Shown here: piece by piece, positions 27,983 to 35,943 of the stretch
Position numbering within the stretch: position 1 is the first letter of the stretch
Layout of the letters: the number at the start of each line of letters is the position of its first letter
Assembly (NCBI RefSeq): GCF_015244705.1
Contig: NZ_JABCQF010000003.1
Coordinates: 1 to 64,000 of the forward strand
Source: Gluconobacter potus
Lineage (GTDB): Bacteria; Pseudomonadota; Alphaproteobacteria; Acetobacterales; Acetobacteraceae
Reading direction: 5' to 3'
DNA: 64,000 nt
Program-made: the position numbers and the translations under genes
Notes under the pieces: generated by a model
The model's input: the letters and a program-made list of their open reading frames with translations, nothing else
Databases searched by the model: none
Told to the model about the DNA's origin: nothing

Positions 27983-28058
27983 TTTTCCACGGGCCTATTC
28001 TGCAATTTTGTGCCCGGGACCCTGAACCCAAAAAACTGATGGCGCAAGCAGGGTTTTT

Positions 28059-29003
28059 TCAAATCCGGATCAGAGCTGCGACCTCATTCCATTCCGGAGC
28101 AGCATCGGCAGCGCCATGACGGGTCGTGGCGAGAGCCCCGCAGGCAGACGCAATCCGTGCCGCATCGGGCAGACTTTCCCCGCAGGCCAGCGCCACGGCC
28201 AGACCGGCGTTGAAGCAGTCTCCAGCCGCCACGGTATCGATCGGAACAACCCGGAATGGCGGCAGATGACCTGATCCGGTGCCGTCATGCCAGAACACGC
28301 CCTTCGCCCCCATCTTCACCAGAACCGCCCGGACACCTTTCGCCAGCAGGATTTCCGCGGCCCCGCGCGCCTCTTCCACTGTTGCGGGACGGATGCCGGT
28401 CAGGCTGAAGGTTTCGCTTTCATTGGGCGTGAGAATGTCAATCTCGGACCACAGCGCTTCGGGCAGTCCATGCTCCGGCGCGGGAGCCGGGTCCAGCACG
28501 ACGAGGCCACCCGCGCTGCGGGTCCGCCGCGCCACAGCCAGAACGGCAGACTGGGGGATTTCAAGCTGCAGCAGCAGGACTTTCGCCCGATCCAGCCAGG
28601 GCGCCGCGGCCACGATATCCGTCTCATCCACCGCCATGTTCGCCCCGCCCGCGACGGTGATGCAGTTTTCCGCGGCAGCATCAATCCCGATCAGGGCAAT
28701 CCCGGTCGGGTTGTCCGCATCATCCCGCAGGGGCGACAGATCCACCCCGAACCCGGCCAGGCTGGCCCGGGCCTGAGCGCCGAACGCATCGCACCCCACA
28801 CGCCCCGCCAGAGCGACATCCACGTCGAATGCCTGCGCCAGTCTCGCGGCTGCGGCGGCCTGATTGCTGCCCTTGCCCCCCAGACCGATCGCATAGCTCT
28901 CGGCATGAACGGTCTCGCCCGGGCGCGGAAGCCGCTGGCTGCGGGCCGTCAGATCGATGTTGATGCTGCCGAAGGAGAGGATCAGGGGCGTCCGCAAGGT
29001 CAT
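28059..29003 (-). CDS. rbsK: Ribokinase (PfkB family)
   Basis: 314 residues from the ATG at 29003; a GTG at 29009 is a possible earlier start. PfkB-family features: GSINIDLT at the start, the sugar-binding GLGGKGSNQAAAAARL near residue 43, and the C-terminal anion hole with the catalytic Asp, DTVAAGDCFNAGLAVAL. It phosphorylates ribose (or a related pentose/nucleoside) for the pentose phosphate pathway. The usual GAGD is AAGD here; the Asp is kept. It is not part of a visible ribose transport operon. Confidence 0.88.
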   Translation of the reverse strand: MTLRTPLILSFGSINIDLTARSQRLPRPGETVHAESYAIGLGGKGSNQAAAAARLAQAFDVDVALAGRVGCDAFGAQARASLAGFGVDLSPLRDDADNPTGIALIGIDAAAENCITVAGGANMAVDETDIVAAAPWLDRAKVLLLQLEIPQSAVLAVARRTRSAGGLVVLDPAPAPEHGLPEALWSEIDILTPNESETFSLTGIRPATVEEARGAAEILLAKGVRAVLVKMGAKGVFWHDGTGSGHLPPFRVVPIDTVAAGDCFNAGLAVALACGESLPDAARIASACGALATTRHGAADAAPEWNEVAALIRI

Positions 29004-29088
29004 GTCCACAAGGCCAGAAGCTGGAGAAACAGGGATTTTTCCGAGCCTGCTTATCGGATGGCCCGCAGCCCTTCAAGCATGGCAGGAA

Positions 29089-29643
29089 TTACTTCATGAG
29101 GATCACGGTCTCGACACGGACCATGGGGTTCACCGAATGAAGAAGCGTGCTCATGCCCCACTGCCGCTGGTCAAAGCTGCCATGGCTGACGATACGCATC
29201 AGGGTGTTGCCCTGGAACTGAAGCTCCGTCGTGAGGACGAGCGGATGCGTCTGCCCGCGCATGGTCAGTTTTCCCGCAAGCTCTGTCCGGAGCTGCCCGT
29301 TGACAATCCGAGGACGGCAGTCCCCCACATATTTCATGACGGGATGGGTATCGCTGTCGAGCATGATGCCCGAAAGCATGACCTGTTTCAGGACGGCGCT
29401 GCCGACTTTGAGGGAGCTGACATTCATGGTCATGTCCACATGACAGCTCTGCCGGTCCAGATCGTAAGTCAGTGTTCCGGACACATCTCCGAAGTCCCCG
29501 TCAATATCCGTCAGGGCCGAGCGCGCGTGCAGAAGAGCCTGAGTATTGACCGGCGACAGGACAAGATCCTGTCGGGCGGCAAAAGCCTGCCCGCTGATCA
29601 GCAGACCCAGAAGAAACATTGCAGGGAAAAATCTGTCCGTCAT
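29089..29643 (-). CDS. YceI-family periplasmic lipid-binding protein
   Basis: 184 residues with a Sec signal (MTDRFFPAMFLLGLLISGQAFA). The mature part is a lipocalin-like barrel of the YceI family: ALTDIDGDFGDVSGTLTYD near the start, LDSDTHPVMKYVG in the middle and GKLTMRGQTHPLVL later. Members bind polyisoprenoids or other long-chain amphiphiles and are often induced by alkaline or acid stress. It is divergent from the YtcA-led efflux operon (165-base gap). Confidence 0.85.
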   Translation of the reverse strand: MTDRFFPAMFLLGLLISGQAFAARQDLVLSPVNTQALLHARSALTDIDGDFGDVSGTLTYDLDRQSCHVDMTMNVSSLKVGSAVLKQVMLSGIMLDSDTHPVMKYVGDCRPRIVNGQLRTELAGKLTMRGQTHPLVLTTELQFQGNTLMRIVSHGSFDQRQWGMSTLLHSVNPMVRVETVILMK

Positions 29644-29808
29644 TGTTTCACACCACCGTCTTCACAGTTCCTGTCTGCTGAAACTTCCGCAGGACGTTCC
29701 GGTTTTCTTTTCCGACTTCCCGTTTCTTACGCTGAACTGTGGCTTTCGGAAAAGGATGTGATAGGCTCCGAGTCCCTATATGGCCGCGCGAAAGTTTCCA
29801 TTTCCCTC

Positions 29809-30084
29809 ATGCGACCTGCCCACCTCGGTTCCTGCCTTTCCGGCCTCGTCCTTCTGGCAACGGGAGGATGTTCTCTTCGTGGCGCTCCGTCCTTTCCCAT
29901 TGCCGGCGCCTATTTTCCGGACTGGATGGTCTGCGGGCTCGTGGGTGTCGCCACAGCCGTCGGGCTGCGGATCCTCTTTCTGCTGACGGGGCTCGATGTC
30001 CTGCTCAGTTTCCGCCTTTTCACCTATGTCGCCCTGGGCGTCATCGCCGCACTGGGCGTGTGGACCCTGGTATTCGGACCCTGA
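29809..30084 (+). CDS. ytcA: YtcA-type small membrane lipoprotein, first gene of the FUSC efflux operon
   Basis: 91 residues from the ATG at 29809 (MRPAHLGSCLSGLVLLATGGC); the open frame extends upstream into antisense of the YceI gene and was trimmed. A signal with a possible lipid-attachment Cys is followed by two hydrophobic segments (VCGLVGVATAVGLRILFLLTG and LFTYVALGVIAALGVWTLVF). Small proteins of this YtcA type regularly precede HlyD-FUSC gene pairs, in the place AaeX takes in the aae operon. The HlyD gene follows two bases after its stop. Confidence 0.75.
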   Translation: MRPAHLGSCLSGLVLLATGGCSLRGAPSFPIAGAYFPDWMVCGLVGVATAVGLRILFLLTGLDVLLSFRLFTYVALGVIAALGVWTLVFGP

Positions 30085-30086
30085 CC

Positions 30087-31136
30087 GTGCAGCGCATTTC
30101 AGTCTCCGGCAAAAAGCCGATCGGCATTGTCATCGCGGTTGTCTGCGTGGGGGTGGCCGTCCTGTTCGGCGTCCACGTCTCCCACGAAGACAGCACCCAC
30201 CCCTCCTCCGACAGCGGAAGCATCGACGCGGAAATGGTGCATGTCGCCTCGACCGTGGGCGGGCGCCTTAAGGAACTGGATGTTTCGGTCAACCAGCACG
30301 TGCACAAAGGCGACGTGCTGTACCGGCTGGATTCCGAGCCTTACGAACTGACCGTCCGGCAGGCGCAGGCCAATCTGGATCTGGCCAGCGCGGAAGTTGA
30401 AAACCAGACGCGCCTGCTGAGCATCAAGACGTCCAATGCCGCCACCGCCGACGATCAGGTCGTCCGGGCCCAGACCAACCGTGATCTTGCAGCACGCACC
30501 GTCCAGCGGCTTCAGCCTCTGGCGGGGAAATCGTACATCCCGTGGCAGCAGTATGATCAGGCCCGTGTCGCCCTGCATGATGCCGAAGTTTCGCTGGCTC
30601 AGTCCCGCAACCAGTCCGCTGCGGCGACCACAGCGATCGGAGATCTGAAAAGTTCGATTGCCGCGCGCGATGCCAGTCAGGCGGCACTCGATCATGCGCG
30701 TTATGAACTGCGGCAGACCACCGTGATCGCTCCGGTTGACGGTTACGTCACCAGCCTGCGGGTCAAACCGGGCGAAGTCCTGGCGCCGTCGCAGGTTCTG
30801 TTCACGCTGATTGCGGATGATGAATGGTACGCCACAGCCAATATCCGCGAGATCAATCTTGGCGCCGTGCAGATCGGAGACTGCGTGACCGTCCATTCCA
30901 TGATCGACCGGCGCACGCCGCTGCGGGGGCATGTCGAGAGCATTGGATGGGGTGTGCTCTCGGCGGATTCCGCTGGAATTGCGCGCTCCCTGCCGATCGT
31001 GCCGCGACAGATGGACTGGGTGCATGTGGCCCAGCGCTTCCCGGTCCGCATCCGGCTGGAAAAGGCGAATCCCCTTCTGCTGCGGCTTGGCGCCACCGCG
31101 ACGGTCGAGATCCGGCATGGCGCTGCCTGTCCCTGA
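30087..31136 (+). CDS. HlyD-family adaptor of the FUSC efflux system
   Basis: 349 residues from the GTG at 30087, two bases after the ytcA stop; the open frame upstream is antisense or out of context. It has one N-terminal helix (PIGIVIAVVCVGVAVLFGV), lipoyl halves at HVASTVGGRLKELDVSVNQ and VIAPVDGYVTSLRVKPGE, and a coiled coil between. It closely follows the AaeA/EmrA plan. It overlaps the FUSC gene by 20 bases. Confidence 0.88.
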   Translation: MQRISVSGKKPIGIVIAVVCVGVAVLFGVHVSHEDSTHPSSDSGSIDAEMVHVASTVGGRLKELDVSVNQHVHKGDVLYRLDSEPYELTVRQAQANLDLASAEVENQTRLLSIKTSNAATADDQVVRAQTNRDLAARTVQRLQPLAGKSYIPWQQYDQARVALHDAEVSLAQSRNQSAAATTAIGDLKSSIAARDASQAALDHARYELRQTTVIAPVDGYVTSLRVKPGEVLAPSQVLFTLIADDEWYATANIREINLGAVQIGDCVTVHSMIDRRTPLRGHVESIGWGVLSADSAGIARSLPIVPRQMDWVHVAQRFPVRIRLEKANPLLLRLGATATVEIRHGAACP

Positions 31137-32946
31137 AACCGCCCGTTCACTGGAGGACCCACGTCCGGACCTGATGCGCCCCGGGCTGAGTCCTTCGCGC
31201 ATCTGGCGTCTGGTGTGCAATCCCGCTCCGGGACGCATGGGCTATGCGCTTCGCATGGCGGCCGGATGCACGACGACGGTGCTGGTCGGGGAAATCTGGC
31301 AGGTTCCGGAACTCGCCGTCCCGGCCCTCGTGACGATGGCGCTGTGGCAGAAGGACCGCGTCACCAATGCCCTGGCCGGTGTCGGGGTGAATGTCGCGGT
31401 CCTGATCCTGCTGACGATCATTTACGGCCTGATCCGCCTGACACTCGATCACCCGATGGGGCTGGTCATCGTCATTGCCCTGCTGTCCTTCATATTTTTC
31501 TTCCTGGGATCGGCCAGCAAGCTCAAACCCGTCGCTTACATGCTCGGGCTGATTACCGTTTACGGGCTGATTGCGGTCGATGAGGTTCCGGTCGGCGAAG
31601 TCGTGACGCGCGCGCTGCTTTATACGGACCTGTTTCTTGCCGTTCCCGGCGCGGTCATGGTCGCGCTCGGCCTGTTGATCTGCCCGTCCCCGCGCCGGAT
31701 CCTGACCGACAGTATTGCCGCGCGTCTTCGCATGGCATGCCGTCTCCTGCGTGATCCGGATGAGCGCATCCGCGAACAGGCCACGGACATGCTGCGCGCC
31801 GGCACGACCGACATGATGAAGTCCGCGAAAATGGCCGGGCTGGAAAAAATCTGGTCCCCCCGCGATCTGGCATGCCTCAGACAGGCCGCCAGCAGCAGCG
31901 TGGCCGCCCTCGCCTTGGCCGACGAAGCCAGCCGAAGCGGATTATCGCAGCCAGATACCGCCTGCCTGATCCGGACACTTGAAGACATGGCCGCCATTTT
32001 CGCCGATGGGGACTATCCGGCCGCCATCGAACGACCCGCTGTCAGCCCGGCATCCCCCACCGCCTGCGCTCTGGCGGATCTGTTGCCGGATTTTGCCACG
32101 CCCCCTGCGGAGGATGCGAAAGCGCCCTCACAGAAGAAAAAATCCGGTTTTCTGGCCGATGATGCCTTCAGCAATCCCGATCATGTCCGCTTTGCCGTCA
32201 AAGGCACGGCGGCAGTCATGCTGAGCTATCTGACGTTCAAGGTCCTGAACTGGCCGGGCATTCATACCTGCATCATCACCTGCTTCATCGTCGCCCTTCC
32301 GACGATGGGGGAAATGGTCTCCAAGCTGACCCTTCGCATTTCAGGTGCCCTCGTGGGCGGGGCGCTCGGGATTGCCGCCATCGTCTTCGTCATGCCGCAT
32401 CTGAATGACATCACCGGATTTCTGGTGCTGGTCTTTGTGGTTTCCCTGATCGCGGCCTGGGTCAAGACCGGCGATGAGCGCATTGCCTATGCCGGTTTCC
32501 AGATCGGGCTGGCCTTTTACCTGACGGATCTGAAAGGCTACGGCCCCACGGCCGACATGGCGACCGCCCGGGACCGGATCGTGGGGATCATGCTGGGCAA
32601 CTTCATCACCTACGCCATGTTCACGAGTTTCTGGCCCGCCAGCGCCTTCGACAGGATTGGAGAGGGATTGCGCAAGCTGGCGGACTCCCTGAAGGGTCAG
32701 GCGAATGCCTCAACGCCGCAGGCCCGGTCGGATGCCATCGCCCGCACCCAGTCCGCCCTTCTGGAAAGCGAACGCACACTGGAATATGCCATGTCAGAAC
32801 CCGCCCATATGCGCACTGACCTGCCCCGGCTCGAAGCAACACAAAAGGCGCTCGATGACGCGGCAGAACTTTCGGAAGAACTGCTCGTCACGCCGGGCCG
32901 ACCGGATTTTTCTGACCGCATGGCCCGACTGGAACAGATTACCTGA
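31117..32946 (+). CDS. Fusaric acid resistance (FUSC/AaeB-like) inner-membrane transporter
   Basis: 609 residues from the ATG at 31117, inside the end of the adaptor gene. Two bundles of membrane helices (about residues 40-175 and 365-500) flank a long cytoplasmic region, the classic FUSC/AaeB duplication. The second bundle includes TFKVLNWPGIHTCIITCFIV. It probably exports aromatic acids or similar toxic acids, useful in acidic plant-derived media. The stop overlaps the next start by one base (TGATG). Confidence 0.85.
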   Translation: MALPVPETARSLEDPRPDLMRPGLSPSRIWRLVCNPAPGRMGYALRMAAGCTTTVLVGEIWQVPELAVPALVTMALWQKDRVTNALAGVGVNVAVLILLTIIYGLIRLTLDHPMGLVIVIALLSFIFFFLGSASKLKPVAYMLGLITVYGLIAVDEVPVGEVVTRALLYTDLFLAVPGAVMVALGLLICPSPRRILTDSIAARLRMACRLLRDPDERIREQATDMLRAGTTDMMKSAKMAGLEKIWSPRDLACLRQAASSSVAALALADEASRSGLSQPDTACLIRTLEDMAAIFADGDYPAAIERPAVSPASPTACALADLLPDFATPPAEDAKAPSQKKKSGFLADDAFSNPDHVRFAVKGTAAVMLSYLTFKVLNWPGIHTCIITCFIVALPTMGEMVSKLTLRISGALVGGALGIAAIVFVMPHLNDITGFLVLVFVVSLIAAWVKTGDERIAYAGFQIGLAFYLTDLKGYGPTADMATARDRIVGIMLGNFITYAMFTSFWPASAFDRIGEGLRKLADSLKGQANASTPQARSDAIARTQSALLESERTLEYAMSEPAHMRTDLPRLEATQKALDDAAELSEELLVTPGRPDFSDRMARLEQIT

Positions 32947-34568
32947 TGACCCGCCCTGCCCGTCCTTTTCCGCGCCTGATCAGGGTCACACTGTATTCGG
33001 CTCCGCTTCTGCTTTCGGCCTGCGCCACGCAGGCTCTGGACAGCGCGCCGCCAGCCCCTGACCGACCATGGCAGCCCAATATCGCGGCCAATGGTGAAAT
33101 CCTGCCCGGCAGACACGATCCACACGCCCTGAACCTGCCGGCTGGATACACCCTGCCGTCGAACACGCAGATCCGCGTGCGTCCCCCAGCCCCGGAAATT
33201 GCGGTGCAAAACGGGCATGCCTATTCGCTGTCGGAACTGATCGATATTGCGCAGTCCGCCAATCCCGAAACGCGCCGGGCCTGGAACCTTGCCCGAGATT
33301 CTGCTCTGGCGGTCGGCATTGCCCGCAGCGCCTATCTGCCCCGCCTGACCGCAACTGTGGTGGGCGGCTATAATCACAGTCGCAATGACGGCGCGAACCC
33401 CACGATCAGCAATGCGGGCGCGGCCGAAGGCATCGTCAATTCGGGCCTGAGTGGCCTGGAAAATGCGCTGGGCGGCGTGCGCAACAACAATTCGGGCGCG
33501 GGTGAAGTCCAGACGCTTGGCATGGAATGGCTGCTGTTTGATTTCGGCAAGCGCGAGGCCGTGATCGAGGCCACGAAACAGGCCCAGATCGCCAGCAATG
33601 TCCTGTTCACCGCTGCGCACCAGAAGATCATCTATGGCGTGACGACGGCCTATTACACGCATGCCGCCGCCGCGAGCCGGGTGCGGCTCCTGCGTCAGGC
33701 GCGGGATAATGCGCGTTTTGTGGAAGCCGCCACGGAAGCCCGGCTGCATCAGGGCCAGGGCACGATTGTGGATGTCACACAGGCCCGGCAGGCGACGGCC
33801 CAGACGGAACTGCGGCTCGTCCAGGCTGAGGGCGACGAGGAAAATACCCGGCTGGAACTGCTCAACGCCATCGGCATTTCCCCCGCCACCAAGCTGGAAA
33901 CGCTGGATATTTCCGGCCGCCCCCTCGCTCTGGACGATATGCGTCTGACGGATGCGTTCGTACAGCAGGCTGTCTCGCGGAGGCCGGACGTTCTGGCCGC
34001 CTATGCCAGCGCCAAGGCCGCAAAAAGCCGGGTTCAGGCAGCGCGCAGCGAGTTCCTGCCCAAGATCTTCATGACGGGCAACGTGGCCTACACGACCGGA
34101 CGTCTGGCGCTGTCTTCCATTCCTGGCGTGGGGAGCGAGGCCCCGCCGACGCTCAACCTGTCCAGCAATGCGTTCAGCAGCCTGATCCTCGGTGGCATTA
34201 CCGTGCCGATCTTTGACGGCGGAACGCGGGCTGCCCTTCTGAAACAGGCGCAGGACCAGTCTGACAGCGCGGATGCGACCCTGCGGCAGACCGTGGACAG
34301 TTCGGTCAAACAGATCGTCGCCGCGGAAAATGCCCTCCGCACCAGCCTGAGCGCCTATGCCGCATCCGGCAGGCTGGAGACGGCAGCGCGCACCAGTTTT
34401 GAGGCGTCATCCGCCGCCTATCGCAGTGGCGTGGGTTCCCTGACCCAGACCAGCATTGCCCAGAACGGCTATCTGGACGCGACCCTCAGCCATTCGGATG
34501 CCTATTATGCCGCGCTGATTGCGGCGGCCGGACTGGCCTTCGGGACGGGATCGCTCAGTCGGGAGTAA
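32946..34568 (+). CDS. TolC/OEP-family outer-membrane channel of the FUSC system
   Basis: 540 residues. A lipoprotein signal ends LLLSAC (Cys near residue 26). Two OEP domains with long coiled-coil helices follow, including ARSAYLPRLTATVVGG and ARSEFLPKIFMTGNVAYT. It completes a four-gene tripartite pump: ytcA-hlyD-FUSC-channel. The one-base overlap with the FUSC gene indicates coupled translation. A perfect hairpin terminator follows. Confidence 0.9.
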   Translation: MTRPARPFPRLIRVTLYSAPLLLSACATQALDSAPPAPDRPWQPNIAANGEILPGRHDPHALNLPAGYTLPSNTQIRVRPPAPEIAVQNGHAYSLSELIDIAQSANPETRRAWNLARDSALAVGIARSAYLPRLTATVVGGYNHSRNDGANPTISNAGAAEGIVNSGLSGLENALGGVRNNNSGAGEVQTLGMEWLLFDFGKREAVIEATKQAQIASNVLFTAAHQKIIYGVTTAYYTHAAAASRVRLLRQARDNARFVEAATEARLHQGQGTIVDVTQARQATAQTELRLVQAEGDEENTRLELLNAIGISPATKLETLDISGRPLALDDMRLTDAFVQQAVSRRPDVLAAYASAKAAKSRVQAARSEFLPKIFMTGNVAYTTGRLALSSIPGVGSEAPPTLNLSSNAFSSLILGGITVPIFDGGTRAALLKQAQDQSDSADATLRQTVDSSVKQIVAAENALRTSLSAYAASGRLETAARTSFEASSAAYRSGVGSLTQTSIAQNGYLDATLSHSDAYYAALIAAAGLAFGTGSLSRE

Positions 34569-34580
34569 GGCTCCAACGCA

Positions 34581-34616
34581 CAAAACCTGCCCGGGGTAGC
34601 CCCTCGGCAGGTTTTG
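34581..34616 (+). terminator. Terminator after the FUSC efflux operon
   Basis: CAAAACCTGCC (34581-34591) and GGCAGGTTTTG (34606-34616) are exact 11-base complements, with GGGG/CCCC pairing inside the loop. The TTTT/AAAA ends make it usable from both sides, including for the convergent KGG gene. Confidence 0.88.
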
Positions 34617-34663
34617 CAGCAGTCGCGCAGAGAGAATTGTCTCCTGTCTGCGCGCAGGTCGGT

Positions 34664-34942
34664 TCAGGACTTGTGAGAAGCCTGTCCACCTTTGCGGCCG
34701 GCTTCGGACGCTTTCTGCGGATCCTTGGCAAAGCCACGGGTAGAGTGCTCCCCCCCTGAAGAGGACGACTTGGAGGTCTCCTTGGTAGAGTGACCGCCAT
34801 GACTGTGCTCGCCGCCCTTGCGGCCAGCTTCCGAGGCCCTTTCGCGATCCTGCGAAAAATTGCCCGGATTGCCGGAGCTTCCGCTTCCAGTGCCCTGAAC
34901 TGCGGAAACGATACGGAAATTCTCTTCATATTTACGAAACAT
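34664..34942 (-). CDS. KGG-motif stress protein (YciG/con-10-like)
   Basis: 92 residues from the ATG at 34942, with AAGGAAAA upstream; the frame reaches 35053 but the extra part is cysteine-rich and unlike the family. Two copies of ASEAGRKGG (one near residue 36, one near the C-terminus) are the stress-induced KGG repeats, separated by a Ser/Gly/His-rich, hydrophilic linker. Such small disordered proteins accumulate in stationary phase or under stress; molecular function is unproven. Confidence 0.85.
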   Translation of the reverse strand: MFRKYEENFRIVSAVQGTGSGSSGNPGNFSQDRERASEAGRKGGEHSHGGHSTKETSKSSSSGGEHSTRGFAKDPQKASEAGRKGGQASHKS

Positions 34943-35059
34943 GATGGTTTTCCTTCTGCGGATGCCGGTCTCTCCTCTTCTGGAAAAAGAAGTTCTGAAC
35001 CGGACCATCCGACAACAGAACCCCATGCTTACAGTTGCTGAAATACAGAACAAGAATAG

Positions 35060-35074
35060 TTTACTTTAAGTAAA
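35060..35074. promoter_or_regulatory. Palindrome TTTACTT-T-AAGTAAA
   Basis: Perfect 7-1-7 dyad in the divergent gap, on the KGG side. No T run, so operator rather than terminator. Regulator unknown. Confidence 0.45.
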
Positions 35075-35121
35075 GAGTTTTCTGTTCGGAATGACATATT
35101 TGAAATACTTTCTCATAAGGA

Positions 35122-35138
35122 AATGAAACGCTTTCATT
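35122..35138. promoter_or_regulatory. Palindrome AATGAAA-CGC-TTTCATT
   Basis: Perfect 7-3-7 dyad with a central CG, reminiscent of operators bound by LacI/GalR-type repressors. It lies 100 bases before the nucleotidase start. No such regulator is encoded in this window. Confidence 0.45.
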
Positions 35139-35237
35139 AAAGTATTCATTTATTTTTACCAATCCCGATACCCATCCCCTTGCCTTGGCCCTCCATCAGG
35201 ACGAGAGTTTGCCCCTCTTTCAGTTCCGGAGCCTCCC

Positions 35238-35792
35238 ATGACCCCTTTCCGCCTGCGTCTGGCCGTCGATATGGATGAAGTCCTAGCCGATGCATTCTCT
35301 GCACAACGTGCGTGGTTCCGCAGAACCTGCGGCTATGAATGGACCGATACCGAACTGCGCGGACGACACTTCAGGGATCTTGTGTCCCCTGAAGACTATG
35401 CGGCCATGGAAGCCATGCTGCACCAGGGTGATTTCTTCGCCTCACTCGCCGTCATGCCCGGCGCACAGGAGGCCATTTCAGCCCTGTGCGAGACCTGCGA
35501 AGTCTTCATCACGACGGCTGCCATGGAATATCCGGCGTCCTGCGCGCCCAAATTCGCCTGGCTGAGGGAACATTTTCCCTGCATTTCGCCGCTGAATATC
35601 GTTTTCTGCGGCGACAAGAGCATTCTGGCCGCCGATGTGATGATCGATGACAACTTGCGCCACTTCAGGCGCTTTCAGGGGCAGGGCGTACTTTTCACGG
35701 CCCCACACAACGCTCTGGAAACCTGGAGTCCGCGTGCGGATAACTGGCAGGATGTCCTGGCAATCGTGGATCGGATTGATGAGGACCGGTAA
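35238..35792 (+). CDS. Cytosolic 5'(3')-deoxyribonucleotidase-like HAD phosphatase
   Basis: 184 residues of the NT5C-type HAD family. The nucleophile motif is AVDMDEVLAD (first Asp attacks phosphate, second is the acid/base), the second motif VFITTAAM, the Lys in FCGDKSIL and the metal Asp pair in VMIDDNLRHF. It probably removes phosphate from (deoxy)nucleoside monophosphates. It stands alone; GGAGCC precedes the ATG. Confidence 0.85.
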   Translation: MTPFRLRLAVDMDEVLADAFSAQRAWFRRTCGYEWTDTELRGRHFRDLVSPEDYAAMEAMLHQGDFFASLAVMPGAQEAISALCETCEVFITTAAMEYPASCAPKFAWLREHFPCISPLNIVFCGDKSILAADVMIDDNLRHFRRFQGQGVLFTAPHNALETWSPRADNWQDVLAIVDRIDEDR

Positions 35793-35872
35793 AATCGGCC
35801 ACATCTGTGTCTTTCAGGAAACAGCCACGGACAAACCGGAGCACATGAGTCGCTGAACACGGCGAATCATTT

Positions 35873-35887
35873 TGACACCGGGTGCCA
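35873..35887. promoter_or_regulatory. Near-palindrome upstream of the siderophore receptor
   Basis: TGACACC-G-GGTGCCA with one mismatch, 57 bases before the receptor start. It might be an operator for the nearby TetR protein or another iron regulator; it does not look like a standard Fur box. Confidence 0.3.
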
Positions 35888-35943
35888 TAATGTAGAGAGG
35901 GAAAGCCAGCTTTACGACATAGACCGATCAGGACCGACCGCCC

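Larger units (their letters stand above)
34943..35237. other. AT-rich divergent intergenic region with two palindromes
   Basis: 295 bases between the KGG gene (minus) and the 5'-nucleotidase (plus). AT content is much higher than the flanks from about 35040 to 35160. Two perfect dyads (35060-35074 and 35122-35138) sit 48 bases apart and are listed separately. No open frame of protein-like composition was seen. Confidence 0.6.

Noticed and set aside
28957-29808. N-terminal extension of the YtcA frame
   Set aside because: Antisense to ribokinase and the YceI gene; the signal peptide begins at 29809.
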